Of a DNA stretch of 22,031 bases, positions 8,127 through 16,326 are shown piece after piece. Source of the DNA: an uncultured Anaerostipes sp. GTDB lineage: Bacteria > Bacillota > Clostridia > Lachnospirales > Lachnospiraceae. The stretch spans positions 1-22,031 of the forward strand of contig CAAEIR010000110.1 of the NCBI GenBank assembly GCA_900756035.1. Direction: 5' to 3'. Below the pieces are notes generated by a model. It made no database searches and had not been told where the DNA came from. It was given only the letters and a program-made list of their open reading frames with translations. The position numbers and the translations under genes were made by a program. Within the stretch, counting starts at the first letter, position 1, and the number at the start of each line of letters is the position of its first letter.

Positions 8127-10970
8127 ATGAAAAAAGAAACGATTCGCATCAAAGGAGCGAAGGAAAATAATTTAAAAAACATTGACTTGGAGATTCCAAG
8201 AAATCAGTTTGTTGTTTTGACAGGGTTAAGCGGCTCAGGAAAGTCTTCTCTGGCATTTGATACTATCTATGCAGAAGGACAGCGTCGTTATATGGAATCT
8301 TTGTCATCTTATGCAAGGCAGTTTCTCGGTCAGATGGAAAAACCGGACGTAGACAGTATTGAAGGTCTGTCTCCGGCGATTTCTATCGACCAGAAATCTA
8401 CAAATCGAAATCCGAGATCAACGGTTGGAACAGTTACAGAAATCTATGATTATTTTCGATTGTTATATGCAAGAATCGGAATCCCGCACTGTCCAAAATG
8501 CGGGAAACCCATTAGCAAGCAGACCGTAGATCAGATGGTAGATCGCCTGATGGAATTAGAAGAAGGGGCAAGGATTCAGGTTTTAGCACCGATCGTCAGA
8601 GGACGAAAGGGAGAGCATGCAAAGATCTTTCAGAATGCAAAGAGAAGTGGTTATGTCCGTGTCCGTGTAGATGGGAATACTTATGATCTGTCAGAAGAGA
8701 TTCCGATGGAAAAAAATAAGAAGCATAGTATTGAGATTGTGGTAGACCGTCTGGTCATCAAACAGGGAATTGAAAAACGTCTGACAGACTCTATTGAGAC
8801 CACACTGGATTTGGCCGACGGGCTAATGATGGTAGATGTAATCGGAGGTGAGACATTAAATTTCAGCCAGAGTTTTTCCTGTCCGGACTGCGGAGTCAGT
8901 ATTGATGAAATTGAGCCGAGAAGTTTTTCGTTTAATAATCCTTTTGGTGCATGTCCGGTATGTCATGGACTTGGTTATAAGATGGAATTTGATGTAGACC
9001 TGATGATTCCCGACCAGAAATTAAGCATTGATGAGGGTGCCATACAGGTGCTTGGGTGGCAGTCCTGTACAGATAAGAAAAGTTATACAAGGGCAATTTT
9101 AGATGCTCTTGCAAAGGAATATCAATTTGATCTGTCCACACCGTTTCGGGATTATCCAGAGAAGATTAAGGATATTCTTCTGTACGGAACGGATGGAAAG
9201 GAAGTGAAAGTACACTATCGAGGACAGAGAGGAGAAGGCATTTACGATGTGGCTTTCGAAGGAATCATTCGAAATGTAGGAAGAAGATATCGGGAATCTT
9301 CTCAGTCAATGAAGGCTGAATACGAGACTTATATGACGATTACACCGTGTGAAGAGTGCCACGGACAGAGACTAAAAGCAGAATCCCTTGCAGTAACAGT
9401 TGTAGGAAAAAATATTGCCGAGATGTGCGAGATGTCGGTAGGCGCTATGGTTGAATTTTTGGAAACTATGGAACTTACAGATCGTCAGAAACTGATCGGT
9501 GAGCAGGTATTAAAAGAGATCAAAGCAAGAATCGGATTTTTAAATGATGTAGGTCTGGATTATCTGACCTTATCGAGAGCAACCGGAACTCTTTCCGGAG
9601 GAGAGGCTCAGAGAATCCGCCTGGCGACACAGATCGGTTCAGGGCTTGTAGGTGTTGCTTACATTTTGGATGAGCCGAGTATCGGATTACACCAGCGAGA
9701 TAATGATAAGCTGATTCGAACCTTAAAGAATTTAAGGGATCTGGGCAATTCTCTTATTGTAGTAGAGCATGATGAAGACACGATGCTGGCGGCAGATCAT
9801 ATTGTGGATATCGGACCGATGGCAGGAGAACACGGTGGAGAAGTCGTTGCTCAGGGAACCGCCAGACAGATTATGAAAAATAAGAATTCTATTACCGGTG
9901 CGTACTTAAGCGGAAGAATTCAGATTCCGGTTCCAAAGGAGAGAAGAAAGCCGAGCGGATATATGAAAGTTCTCGGAGCACAGGAAAATAATCTAAAGAA
10001 TATTGATGTGGAAATACCGCTGGGAGTGTTTACCTGTGTTACCGGTGTGTCAGGATCCGGAAAAAGTTCTCTGGTAAACCAGATTTTATATAAAAGGCTG
10101 GCAAAGGAATTAAATCGTGCAAAGACAAAGCCGGGAATTCACAAAGACATTGAAGGATTTGATCAGTTAGACAAGATTATTGCCATTGATCAGTCACCGA
10201 TTGGAAGAACTCCAAGATCGAATCCGGCAACTTACACGGGAGTTTTTGATCAGATTCGGGAATTGTTTGCCATGACAAAAGATGCAAAGGCAAAGGGATA
10301 CAACAAAGGAAGATTTAGTTTCAATAAAAAAGGCGGTCGCTGTGAGGCCTGTGCCGGAGACGGAATTATCAAAATTGAGATGCATTTTCTTCCGGATGTT
10401 TATGTTCCATGTGAGGTCTGCGGAGGAAAACGTTATAACCGTGAGACTCTGGAAGTGAAGTACAAGGGAAAGAGCATATATGATGTTTTGGACATGACTG
10501 TGGAAGAAGCATGTGATTTCTTTTCCAATCTGCCGTCCATCAGCCGTAAAATGGAAACCTTAAGAGATGTGGGACTTGGGTATATCCGTTTGGGACAGCC
10601 TTCAACGGAATTATCAGGAGGTGAGGCACAGAGGATTAAGCTTGCCTCAGAATTAAGTAAACGGAGTACAGGGAAAACAGTTTATATTTTGGATGAACCC
10701 ACAACAGGACTGCATTTTGCAGATGTTCATAAATTGGTAGATATTTTAGGAAAATTAACCGAAGGAGGAAATACAGTCATCGTCATCGAACATAATCTGG
10801 AAGTAATTAAAACTGCGGATTATATCATAGATATGGGACCGGAAGGCGGAGATAAAGGAGGAACTGTAGTGACACAGGGAACTCCGGAAGAGATTATAAA
10901 AGTAAAAGAATCTTATACAGGACAGTATTTAGAAAAATATTTGCAGGATGCTGCTCTTCGAAACCAGTAA
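8127..10970 (+). CDS. uvrA: excinuclease ABC subunit A
   Basis: Damage-sensing ATPase of nucleotide excision repair that loads UvrB onto lesions; 947 residues, normal for UvrA. It has two ABC ATPase modules, Walker A GLSGSGKSS (33-41) and GVSGSGKSS (640-648), each with a late signature (LSGGEAQRI) and Walker B (LDEPS, LDEPT). Two intact zinc modules are seen: C252/C255/C276/C279 and C739/C742/C762/C765. A further CPKC pair lies near residue 118. The AGGAGA site overlaps the uvrB stop region. No convincing T-tailed terminator follows; a 9-bp inverted repeat lies 22 bases downstream. Confidence 0.98.
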   Translation: MKKETIRIKGAKENNLKNIDLEIPRNQFVVLTGLSGSGKSSLAFDTIYAEGQRRYMESLSSYARQFLGQMEKPDVDSIEGLSPAISIDQKSTNRNPRSTVGTVTEIYDYFRLLYARIGIPHCPKCGKPISKQTVDQMVDRLMELEEGARIQVLAPIVRGRKGEHAKIFQNAKRSGYVRVRVDGNTYDLSEEIPMEKNKKHSIEIVVDRLVIKQGIEKRLTDSIETTLDLADGLMMVDVIGGETLNFSQSFSCPDCGVSIDEIEPRSFSFNNPFGACPVCHGLGYKMEFDVDLMIPDQKLSIDEGAIQVLGWQSCTDKKSYTRAILDALAKEYQFDLSTPFRDYPEKIKDILLYGTDGKEVKVHYRGQRGEGIYDVAFEGIIRNVGRRYRESSQSMKAEYETYMTITPCEECHGQRLKAESLAVTVVGKNIAEMCEMSVGAMVEFLETMELTDRQKLIGEQVLKEIKARIGFLNDVGLDYLTLSRATGTLSGGEAQRIRLATQIGSGLVGVAYILDEPSIGLHQRDNDKLIRTLKNLRDLGNSLIVVEHDEDTMLAADHIVDIGPMAGEHGGEVVAQGTARQIMKNKNSITGAYLSGRIQIPVPKERRKPSGYMKVLGAQENNLKNIDVEIPLGVFTCVTGVSGSGKSSLVNQILYKRLAKELNRAKTKPGIHKDIEGFDQLDKIIAIDQSPIGRTPRSNPATYTGVFDQIRELFAMTKDAKAKGYNKGRFSFNKKGGRCEACAGDGIIKIEMHFLPDVYVPCEVCGGKRYNRETLEVKYKGKSIYDVLDMTVEEACDFFSNLPSISRKMETLRDVGLGYIRLGQPSTELSGGEAQRIKLASELSKRSTGKTVYILDEPTTGLHFADVHKLVDILGKLTEGGNTVIVIEHNLEVIKTADYIIDMGPEGGDKGGTVVTQGTPEEIIKVKESYTGQYLEKYLQDAALRNQ

Positions 10971-10991
10971 AAGCGGAATTGCAGATTGGAT

Positions 10992-11028
10992 GGACACAAG
11001 TGGTCATCAGATAGATCTTCTTGTGTCC
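10992..11028. repeat. 9-bp inverted repeat after uvrA
   Basis: GGACACAAG at 10992-11000 is perfectly complementary to CTTGTGTCC at 11020-11028 with a 19-base loop. There is no adjacent T run (the next T run, TTTT, is about 10 bases on), so it is not a standard intrinsic terminator, although it may weakly end or stabilise the uvrBA transcript. No gene is recognised between here and the RAT element. Confidence 0.5.
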
Positions 11029-11104
11029 CCAAAATCTGTTTTAGACATATTGCATAAAAGATGGCGACTAAAATTGGATGAAATGTTGAAAAGTAAAAAG
11101 AAGA

Positions 11105-11133
11105 TTGCTTTTTACGGAAGAGGATGTTAGAAT
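11105..11133 (+). promoter_or_regulatory. possible promoter of the beta-glucoside operon
   Basis: TTGCTT (11105-11110) and TAGAAT (11128-11133) are spaced by 17 bases, and transcription would begin just ahead of the RAT element. The -35 matches at only three positions, so this is tentative. Confidence 0.35.
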
Positions 11134-11146
11134 ATAAGCAGAAATG

Positions 11147-11176
11147 GGATAGTGATTGTGAACGCAAGCTAAACCT
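11147..11176 (+). promoter_or_regulatory. RAT (ribonucleic antiterminator) element 1
   Basis: A 30-base match to the RAT of the SacY/LicT family: starts GGATAGTGA and ends GCTAAACCT. Outside the apical loop it differs from the B. subtilis-type consensus at few positions, and four of those changes form two compensated pairs (11151 A with 11170 T; 11156 T with 11167 A), keeping the stem. Its 3' end (AAACCT) is also the 5' arm of the terminator at 11171-11237, so binding by LicT would prevent the terminator from forming. This is the classical mechanism and sits just upstream of licT. Confidence 0.87.
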
Positions 11177-11237
11177 ATATGCAGAAATATATTTGAAAGT
11201 AGGGCTTTCAGATCTTATTTGTGTATATAGGTTTTTT
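11171..11237 (+). terminator. RAT-controlled terminator in the licT leader
   Basis: A 13-bp outer stem (11171-11183 with 11222-11234, one G-T pair) ends in a run of six T (11232-11237). The long loop holds an inner hairpin TGAAAG/CTTTCA (11194-11199 with 11205-11210). Mutually exclusive with RAT element 1, with which it shares AAACCT. Confidence 0.82.
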
Positions 11238-11283
11238 GTTGTTCAAAATTCCGTTTGCGTACAGATTCCACAGGAGGAAAGAG

Positions 11284-12135
11284 ATGAGGATAAATAAAGT
11301 TCTGAATAATAATGTTGCAGTTGTTTTAAGAGAAGATGGACAGGAACAGATTGTAATGGGACGGGGAATCTGCTTTAAAAAGAGAGCTGGAGATGAGATT
11401 GACGAGGGGATGATCGACAAGGAATTTTATCTGGCGGAATCCGAGACACATAATAAGTTTCGGGATCTGGTACAAGATATTCCAATGGAGCATATTTCTG
11501 TTGGAGAAGAGATTATCGCAAGAGCAAAGGAAGAATTGGAAAGCTCTCTAAACGATATGGTGTATATCTCACTAATTGATCATATACATACTTCCATTGT
11601 ACGGTTTCTGGATGGAATTACCGTAAAAAATGCGTTGCTGTGGGATATTCGCAGATTTTATAAAAGAGAATTTAAGATTGGACTTTGGGCGCTGGACAGG
11701 ATTGAGAAGGAATTTAAAATTCGACTTCCGGAAGATGAAGCAGGATTTATTGCGCTGCATTTATCCAATGCTCAAATGGATGAACAAACGATGTATAACA
11801 TGTATGAGATTACTAAAATCATGCAGGAAGTAACAAACATCGTAAAATATTATTTTCATGTGACATTTGATGAAGATGATGTTTATTACTATAGGTTTAT
11901 TACACACTTGAAATTTTTCGCAAAGCGACTGACAGAACATCGGCTTTATGAAGAAGGTGACAGCGACGATTTGTGGGAAGTTATCAGAAATAAATATAAG
12001 AAATCTTTTCAATGTGTGGAAAAAATCACACAGTTTATTGAAAAGAAGTATCAATATCAATTATCAAAAGAAGAACAGATTTATTTGACCATTCATATTG
12101 AGCGTGTCATTCGAAAAACAAAAAAAGAAGAATAA
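11284..12135 (+). CDS. licT: LicT/BglG family transcriptional antiterminator
   Basis: RNA-binding antiterminator controlled by PTS phosphorylation, 283 residues. Residues about 1-58 are the CAT RNA-binding domain (MRINKVLNNNVAVVL), followed by two PTS regulation domains, PRD1 (about 70-170) and PRD2 (about 175-280). The phosphorylatable histidines are visible: H100 and H159 in PRD1, at the same numbers as in B. subtilis LicT, and H208 and H271 in PRD2. The frame is open back to 11221, but the Met at 11284 has AGGAGG 6 bases away and gives the conserved N-terminus; the upstream Met lies in the terminator. It is flanked by two RAT-like elements and followed by a beta-glucoside PTS and hydrolase. 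By family knowledge, absence of substrate leads to phosphorylation and inactivation by the permease. Confidence 0.95.
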   Translation: MRINKVLNNNVAVVLREDGQEQIVMGRGICFKKRAGDEIDEGMIDKEFYLAESETHNKFRDLVQDIPMEHISVGEEIIARAKEELESSLNDMVYISLIDHIHTSIVRFLDGITVKNALLWDIRRFYKREFKIGLWALDRIEKEFKIRLPEDEAGFIALHLSNAQMDEQTMYNMYEITKIMQEVTNIVKYYFHVTFDEDDVYYYRFITHLKFFAKRLTEHRLYEEGDSDDLWEVIRNKYKKSFQCVEKITQFIEKKYQYQLSKEEQIYLTIHIERVIRKTKKEE

Positions 12136-12164
12136 ATATAATCGTATCAAACAGTTGTATGCCT

Positions 12165-12192
12165 GGATGGTGACATTAAGTTGGCCAAACCT
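12165..12192 (+). promoter_or_regulatory. RAT-like element 2, upstream of the PTS gene
   Basis: A 28-base element beginning GGATGGTGAC and ending GGCCAAACCT keeps the RAT plan: lower stem T-G-G with C-C-A, the asymmetric TGA/G internal loop, then C-A with T-G and a 6-base loop. It has one base pair fewer in the upper stem than element 1. A TATAAT at 12137-12142, inside the licT/PTS gap, could be an internal -10 but has no good -35. No standard T-tailed terminator follows; instead its CCT enters the hairpin at 12190-12220. Confidence 0.62.
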
Positions 12193-12220
12193 TCATAAAA
12201 TAAAATTTTTTTCATGGAGG
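12190..12220 (+). promoter_or_regulatory. hairpin masking the PTS ribosome binding site
   Basis: CCTTCAT (12190-12196) can pair with ATGGAGG (12214-12220), seven pairs including one T-G, with further A-T pairing across the intervening A-rich and T-rich tracts after one mismatch. The right arm contains the GGAGG of the PTS gene. The left arm shares CCT with RAT-like element 2, so the two structures exclude each other. Confidence 0.5.
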
Positions 12221-12228
12221 AGAAACAT

Positions 12229-14163
12229 ATGGGTAAGTATCAAGAACTGGCAAAAGAAATTGTCAAAAATGTAGGAGGCAAAGACAATGTGATTAGTCTG
12301 GTCCACTGTATTACAAGGCTGCGCTTTAAGTTAAGAGATGAAAGCAAAGCGAACGATGAGGTCCTGAAAAATATGGACGGAGTCGTGACAGTGATGAAAA
12401 GTGGAGGACAATATCAGGTCGTCATCGGAAATCATGTGCCGGATGTCTATGCAGATGTCCTGCCGCTTGTAGGATTGGAAGGAGGAAGCTCAGAAATTGT
12501 TGAGGATGAACCTTCCGGCAATCTATTTAATCGGGCAGTGGATGTGATTTCAGGAATTTTTCAGCCGATACTTGGAATTATGGCGGCTTGCGGTATGGTT
12601 AAGGGGCTGAATGCTTTGTTTGTAGCAATCGGTTTATACAGTGACACATGTGGAGGATATCTGGTATTAAATGCCATTGGTGATGGATTGTTCAATTTCT
12701 TGCCGCTGTTCCTCGGCTATACGGCAGCAAAAAAATTCAATTTAAAACCGATGATTGGCTTGGTTGTCGGAGCAATTATGTGCTACCCAACGATTCAAAA
12801 CAGTGCGTTATCTGCCGGGGGCAATGCTTTATATACCTTGTTTGCAGGAACCATGTTTGAATCCAAGGTTTATACAACATTTTTCGGTATTCCGATGATT
12901 GCAATGGATTATACAGGAACGGTAATACCGGTGATCTTTGTCGTATATTTTGCATCAAAATGCGAAAAGCTTTTTAATAAATTTATCCCGGATTTAGTAA
13001 AATTCTTTTTCGTACCAATGTTGACATTGTTAGTGGCAATTCCGGCGGGACTTCTGGTTATTGGTCCGGTAGCAACCTTTAGTTCTGCATTAATTGCAGA
13101 AGTCGTTATGACAATTCGAGGATTCAGTCCTATGATTGCAGGTGCAGTTGTCGGATTAACCTGGCAGATATTAGTAATTTTTGGACTTCATTGGGGATTC
13201 ATTCCGGTTTACATTAACAACATTATGACCAACGGATATGATAACGTTATGATGCCGTTTTTTGCATGTACGTTTGCAACATCTGCTGTTGTTCTGGCGA
13301 TCTTCTTAAAAACAAAGGATAAATCTTTAAAAGAAATGGCACTTCCAAACTTTATTTCCGGAATCTTTGGAGTGACAGAACCAGCAATTTATGGTATTTT
13401 GCTGCCACTGAAAAAGCCATTTATCATTAGTTGTATTGTCGGAGGAATCGGAGGCGGTTTTTACGGAGCCTTTAATTTCCGAAAATTTATGATGGGTGGA
13501 ATGGGAATCTTTGAACTTCCTGCAATGATTGAACCGGATGGATCAGTCGGAAATCTTATCGTAGCATTGGCAGGGATTGCCATTACTATGGTAATTGCAT
13601 TTATCGCAACGATGGTGCTTTACAAAGATAAAGAAGAGCCGGAAAAGATAGAGAAGGAAGAAAAGACTGCAGAGGAAAGACCGAGTGTAAGCAGAGAGAA
13701 AATCTTAAAAAATGTAAAATTGTTAAGTCCGATCAAGGGAAAAGTAATCGAATTGGAAAATGTCAAAGACGATGCTTTTGCATCAGGAATTTTAGGAAAA
13801 GGCGCAGCTGTTTTGCCGGAGGAAGGAAAAGTTTATGCACCGGCAGATGGAGAAATCTCTGCATTATTTCCTACACTCCATGCCATCGGAATGACTACAG
13901 ACAGCGGAGCCCAGCTTTTGATTCATATCGGGTTGGATACAGTTCAGTTAGAAGGAGAAGGATTCGAGGCATTTGTGAAACAGGGAGATCATGTAAAGCA
14001 AGGAGATCTTTTAGTATCATTTGATCAGGAATTTATCGAAGGAAAAGGATATTGCCTGGAAACACCGATTCTGGTAACAAATGTGGAAGACTTTTTGGAT
14101 GTGGTACAGATGGGAAGTGGACAGATTCATGCAGGGGATGAACTGCTGGAACTTGTAAAATAG
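12229..14163 (+). CDS. bglP: PTS beta-glucoside transporter subunit IIBCA
   Basis: Membrane permease that imports and phosphorylates beta-glucosides, 644 residues in the order IIB-IIC-IIA as in BglF/BglP. IIB (about 1-85) has the phosphocysteine C27 in VHCITRLRF. IIC (about 100-465) is a multi-span domain with the conserved GVTEPAIYG starting at 381. IIA (about 490-644) has the phosphohistidine H566 in IHIGLDT. A Met at 12214 is in frame, but it overlaps the GGAGGAG site; the Met at 12229 lies 6 bases after that site and gives the normal N-terminus MGKYQELAKEI, so 12229 is chosen. By family knowledge it also phosphorylates LicT when sugar is lacking. Followed by the hydrolase after 9 bases. 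The exact sugar (salicin, arbutin, cellobiose) cannot be told. Confidence 0.94.
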   Translation: MGKYQELAKEIVKNVGGKDNVISLVHCITRLRFKLRDESKANDEVLKNMDGVVTVMKSGGQYQVVIGNHVPDVYADVLPLVGLEGGSSEIVEDEPSGNLFNRAVDVISGIFQPILGIMAACGMVKGLNALFVAIGLYSDTCGGYLVLNAIGDGLFNFLPLFLGYTAAKKFNLKPMIGLVVGAIMCYPTIQNSALSAGGNALYTLFAGTMFESKVYTTFFGIPMIAMDYTGTVIPVIFVVYFASKCEKLFNKFIPDLVKFFFVPMLTLLVAIPAGLLVIGPVATFSSALIAEVVMTIRGFSPMIAGAVVGLTWQILVIFGLHWGFIPVYINNIMTNGYDNVMMPFFACTFATSAVVLAIFLKTKDKSLKEMALPNFISGIFGVTEPAIYGILLPLKKPFIISCIVGGIGGGFYGAFNFRKFMMGGMGIFELPAMIEPDGSVGNLIVALAGIAITMVIAFIATMVLYKDKEEPEKIEKEEKTAEERPSVSREKILKNVKLLSPIKGKVIELENVKDDAFASGILGKGAAVLPEEGKVYAPADGEISALFPTLHAIGMTTDSGAQLLIHIGLDTVQLEGEGFEAFVKQGDHVKQGDLLVSFDQEFIEGKGYCLETPILVTNVEDFLDVVQMGSGQIHAGDELLELVK

Positions 14164-14172
14164 GAGAGTAAT

Positions 14173-15597
14173 ATGGGATTTGCAAAAGATTTTTTATGGG
14201 GCGGAGCGACAGCCGCTAATCAGTGTGAAGGCGGAATTTTTGAAGGCGGACGCGGACTTGCCAATGTGGACGTATGTCCGTCAGGTCCGGATCGGAGTGC
14301 GGTTATTACAGGACATAAAAAAATGTTTGAAATGGATGATGAACATCAGTACCCGGCTCGTGAAGCAATTGATATGTATCATCATTTTAAAGAAGATATT
14401 AAATTGTTTGGTGAGATGGGATTTAAGGTTTATCGACTCAGTATTGCGTGGACCAGAATTTTTCCGAATGGAGATGAAGATCAGCCTAATGAAGAGGGTT
14501 TAAGATTTTACAAAGAGATATTTTCAGAGTGTAGAAAATACGGAATCAAACCTTTGGTAACAATCTCACATTTTGATTGCCCGATACATCTGATCCGACA
14601 GTACGGAGGATGGAAGAATCGCAAAATGATTGATTTTTATCTCAGATTATGTGAAGTGTTGTTTTCGTATTATAAAGATGATGTCACCTACTGGCTGACT
14701 TTTAACGAGATTAATATGATTCTTCATGCACCGTTTATGGGAGCGGGAATTTATTTCGAAGAGGGAGAAAATGAAGAACAGATCAAATATCAGGCGGCAC
14801 ATCATGAACTGGTTGCCAGTGCATTGGCAACGAAGATGGCACATGAAATAAATCCTCAGAATCAGGTTGGCTGTATGTTTGCAGCGGGAAGTGCATATCC
14901 AAGGACCTGCAAACCGGAAGATGTCTGGGAGGCGCTGATTACCGATCAGGAAAATTACTTTTTTGTAGATGTGCAGGCACGGGGATATTACCCTTCTTAC
15001 GCGATAAAACGATTGACCAAACAAGGTGTTTTCCCGAAAATGGAAGAGGGAGATTCTGATATTTTGAAAACATATCCGGTAGATTTTATTTCTTTTTCCT
15101 ATTATAACAGCCGGTGTATTGCCGCGCCGGGAGAGGAGCAGGAAGAGGCAGAAGGAAACTTGTTTAAATCAGTAAAGAATCCATATTTGCAGTTTAGTCA
15201 ATGGGGATGGCCGATTGATCCACTGGGATTTAGAATTACTTTAAATGAAGTCTATGATAGATATCAGAAACCGATGTTTGTTGTGGAAAATGGCCTTGGC
15301 GCAGTTGATGAAGTGGAAAAGGATCAAACGATTCAGGATGATATGCGAATTCAGTATTTAAGAGAACATATTCAGGCAATGAAAGATGCGGTGGAAGAAG
15401 ATGGAGTAGACTTAATGGGATATACGTCCTGGGCTCCGATCGACTTAATTAGCGCAGGAACAGGTGAAATGAAGAAACGATATGGTTTTATTTATGTGGA
15501 TAAGCAGGAAGATGGAAGCGGAACGATGGAACGCCGCAGAAAAAAATCTTTTTACTGGTATCAACAGGTGATTCAATCAAACGGAGAGATTTTATAG
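14173..15597 (+). CDS. bglA: 6-phospho-beta-glucosidase, glycoside hydrolase family 1
   Basis: Cytoplasmic hydrolase that splits the phosphorylated beta-glucosides delivered by the upstream PTS into glucose 6-phosphate and aglycone or glucose. At 474 residues it has the usual length of BglA/AscB enzymes. The family N-terminus FLWGGATAANQCEGG is present. The acid/base is E179 (TFNEIN) and the nucleophile E372 (VVENGLG). The phosphate-recognition loop typical of 6-phospho enzymes is seen as S427 with K435 and Y437 (EMKKRYGF). An AGGAG site precedes the start and the gene ends the operon at a strong hairpin. Which of the BglA, AscB or BglH names fits best is not decidable here. Confidence 0.95.
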   Translation: MGFAKDFLWGGATAANQCEGGIFEGGRGLANVDVCPSGPDRSAVITGHKKMFEMDDEHQYPAREAIDMYHHFKEDIKLFGEMGFKVYRLSIAWTRIFPNGDEDQPNEEGLRFYKEIFSECRKYGIKPLVTISHFDCPIHLIRQYGGWKNRKMIDFYLRLCEVLFSYYKDDVTYWLTFNEINMILHAPFMGAGIYFEEGENEEQIKYQAAHHELVASALATKMAHEINPQNQVGCMFAAGSAYPRTCKPEDVWEALITDQENYFFVDVQARGYYPSYAIKRLTKQGVFPKMEEGDSDILKTYPVDFISFSYYNSRCIAAPGEEQEEAEGNLFKSVKNPYLQFSQWGWPIDPLGFRITLNEVYDRYQKPMFVVENGLGAVDEVEKDQTIQDDMRIQYLREHIQAMKDAVEEDGVDLMGYTSWAPIDLISAGTGEMKKRYGFIYVDKQEDGSGTMERRRKKSFYWYQQVIQSNGEIL

Positions 15598-15611
15598 TAC
15601 AAAACAATTAG

Positions 15612-15663
15612 AAAGACATCCATCGACAGCTTGAAAAGAAGGCTGTCAGGTGGATGTCTTTTC
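15612..15663. terminator. bidirectional terminator between bglA and spoVT
   Basis: An 11-bp outer stem (15612-15622 with 15651-15661) and a 6-bp inner stem GACAGC/GCTGTC (15625-15630 with 15642-15647) are separated by a small internal loop. It ends TCTTTTC on the + strand and TCTTTCTAATTGTTTT on the - strand, so it can serve both convergent genes. It is the strongest hairpin in the window. Confidence 0.88.
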
Positions 15664-15667
15664 ATAT

Positions 15668-16210
15668 TTAAGATTCCATCTGTTTTCCGAGAAAGTCGGC
15701 ACCGATCTTTGTGATCATTAAATCTTCATCTGTAAGTGGCCCTTCATTGGATAAGATGCACATCAAACCGATGGCATCGCCCTCGGCAATGATTGTCGAG
15801 AAAGCGATTTCAACAAATTCTTCCGGAAAATCAGAAATTAATGGAACGAATTCAGAGTCTTTTCTTCCGGCAATAAATTGTTTTCTGTCATGCAGAGCCT
15901 CCTCAGCTTTTTCGTGCAGTATCTTACCAATGAGCTTTTTCCCGTTTGGCCCCGAGGCAGCAATTACAGAATCCTGATCACAAATACATACGGTGTGTGG
16001 AAGCGATGCGGCGATTGCATCGGTGTACTGTTTGGCAACAACACCCATTTCTCCGATGGGTGAATATTTTTTTAAGATGATACTGCCATCTCGTTCTGTA
16101 AAAATTTCCAAAGGGTCACTTTCCCGGATATGCATTGTTTTTCGAATTTCTTTTGGAATAACAATCCGACCCAGGTCATCGATTCTTCTTACAATACCTG
16201 TAGCTCTCAT
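15668..16210 (-). CDS. spoVT: stage V sporulation protein T (SpoVT)
   Basis: Transcription factor of the late forespore programme, 180 residues as expected. Residues 1-50 are an AbrB-like swapped-hairpin DNA-binding domain (MRATGIVRRIDDLGRIVIPK). Residues about 55-178 are a GAF-like sensor domain. A GGAGGATC ribosome binding site precedes the start on the - strand. It is the only - strand gene: convergent with bglA, divergent from the YcxB-like gene. In Bacillus SpoVT modulates sigma-G genes and spore maturation. Its presence implies a spore-forming ancestry. I could not define its promoter with confidence. Confidence 0.95.
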   Translation of the reverse strand: MRATGIVRRIDDLGRIVIPKEIRKTMHIRESDPLEIFTERDGSIILKKYSPIGEMGVVAKQYTDAIAASLPHTVCICDQDSVIAASGPNGKKLIGKILHEKAEEALHDRKQFIAGRKDSEFVPLISDFPEEFVEIAFSTIIAEGDAIGLMCILSNEGPLTDEDLMITKIGADFLGKQMES

Positions 16211-16266
16211 TCTTATGATCCTCCATCATATTATTTTCGTGTATGAGCATAGTATTTGTAAAAACA

Positions 16267-16296
16267 TTGGTTTTATACCCCAGATTATGCTATAAT
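16267..16296 (+). promoter_or_regulatory. promoter of the ycxB-like/tsa gene run
   Basis: A perfect TATAAT (16291-16296) with an upstream TG (TGCTATAAT, extended -10) and a weak -35 TTGGTT (16267-16272) at 18 bases. It lies about 30 bases before the start codon at 16327, in the divergent gap with spoVT. Confidence 0.68.
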
Positions 16297-16326
16297 ATCT
16301 CATTAATAGAGAAAAGGAGAATGATT

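Noticed and set aside
10948..11130. 60-codon + strand frame overlapping the end of uvrA
   Set aside because: No usable ribosome binding site, overlaps uvrA out of frame, spans the inverted repeat, and resembles no family I know.
11194..11210. TGAAAG/CTTTCA as a catabolite-repression (cre) site
   Set aside because: The half-sites are 3 bases too far apart for a cre palindrome, and it reads naturally as the inner hairpin of the terminator loop.
11221..11283. Longer N-terminus for LicT
   Set aside because: The extension would be encoded by the terminator arm and T run; AGGAGG at 11272 fixes the start at 11284.
12214..12228. Earlier Met as start of the PTS gene
   Set aside because: This ATG overlaps the GGAGGAG site itself; the Met at 12229 has correct spacing and gives the family N-terminus.
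14647..15024. 125-codon - strand frame opposite bglA
   Set aside because: Antisense to conserved GH1 sequence including the acid/base region; no independent support.
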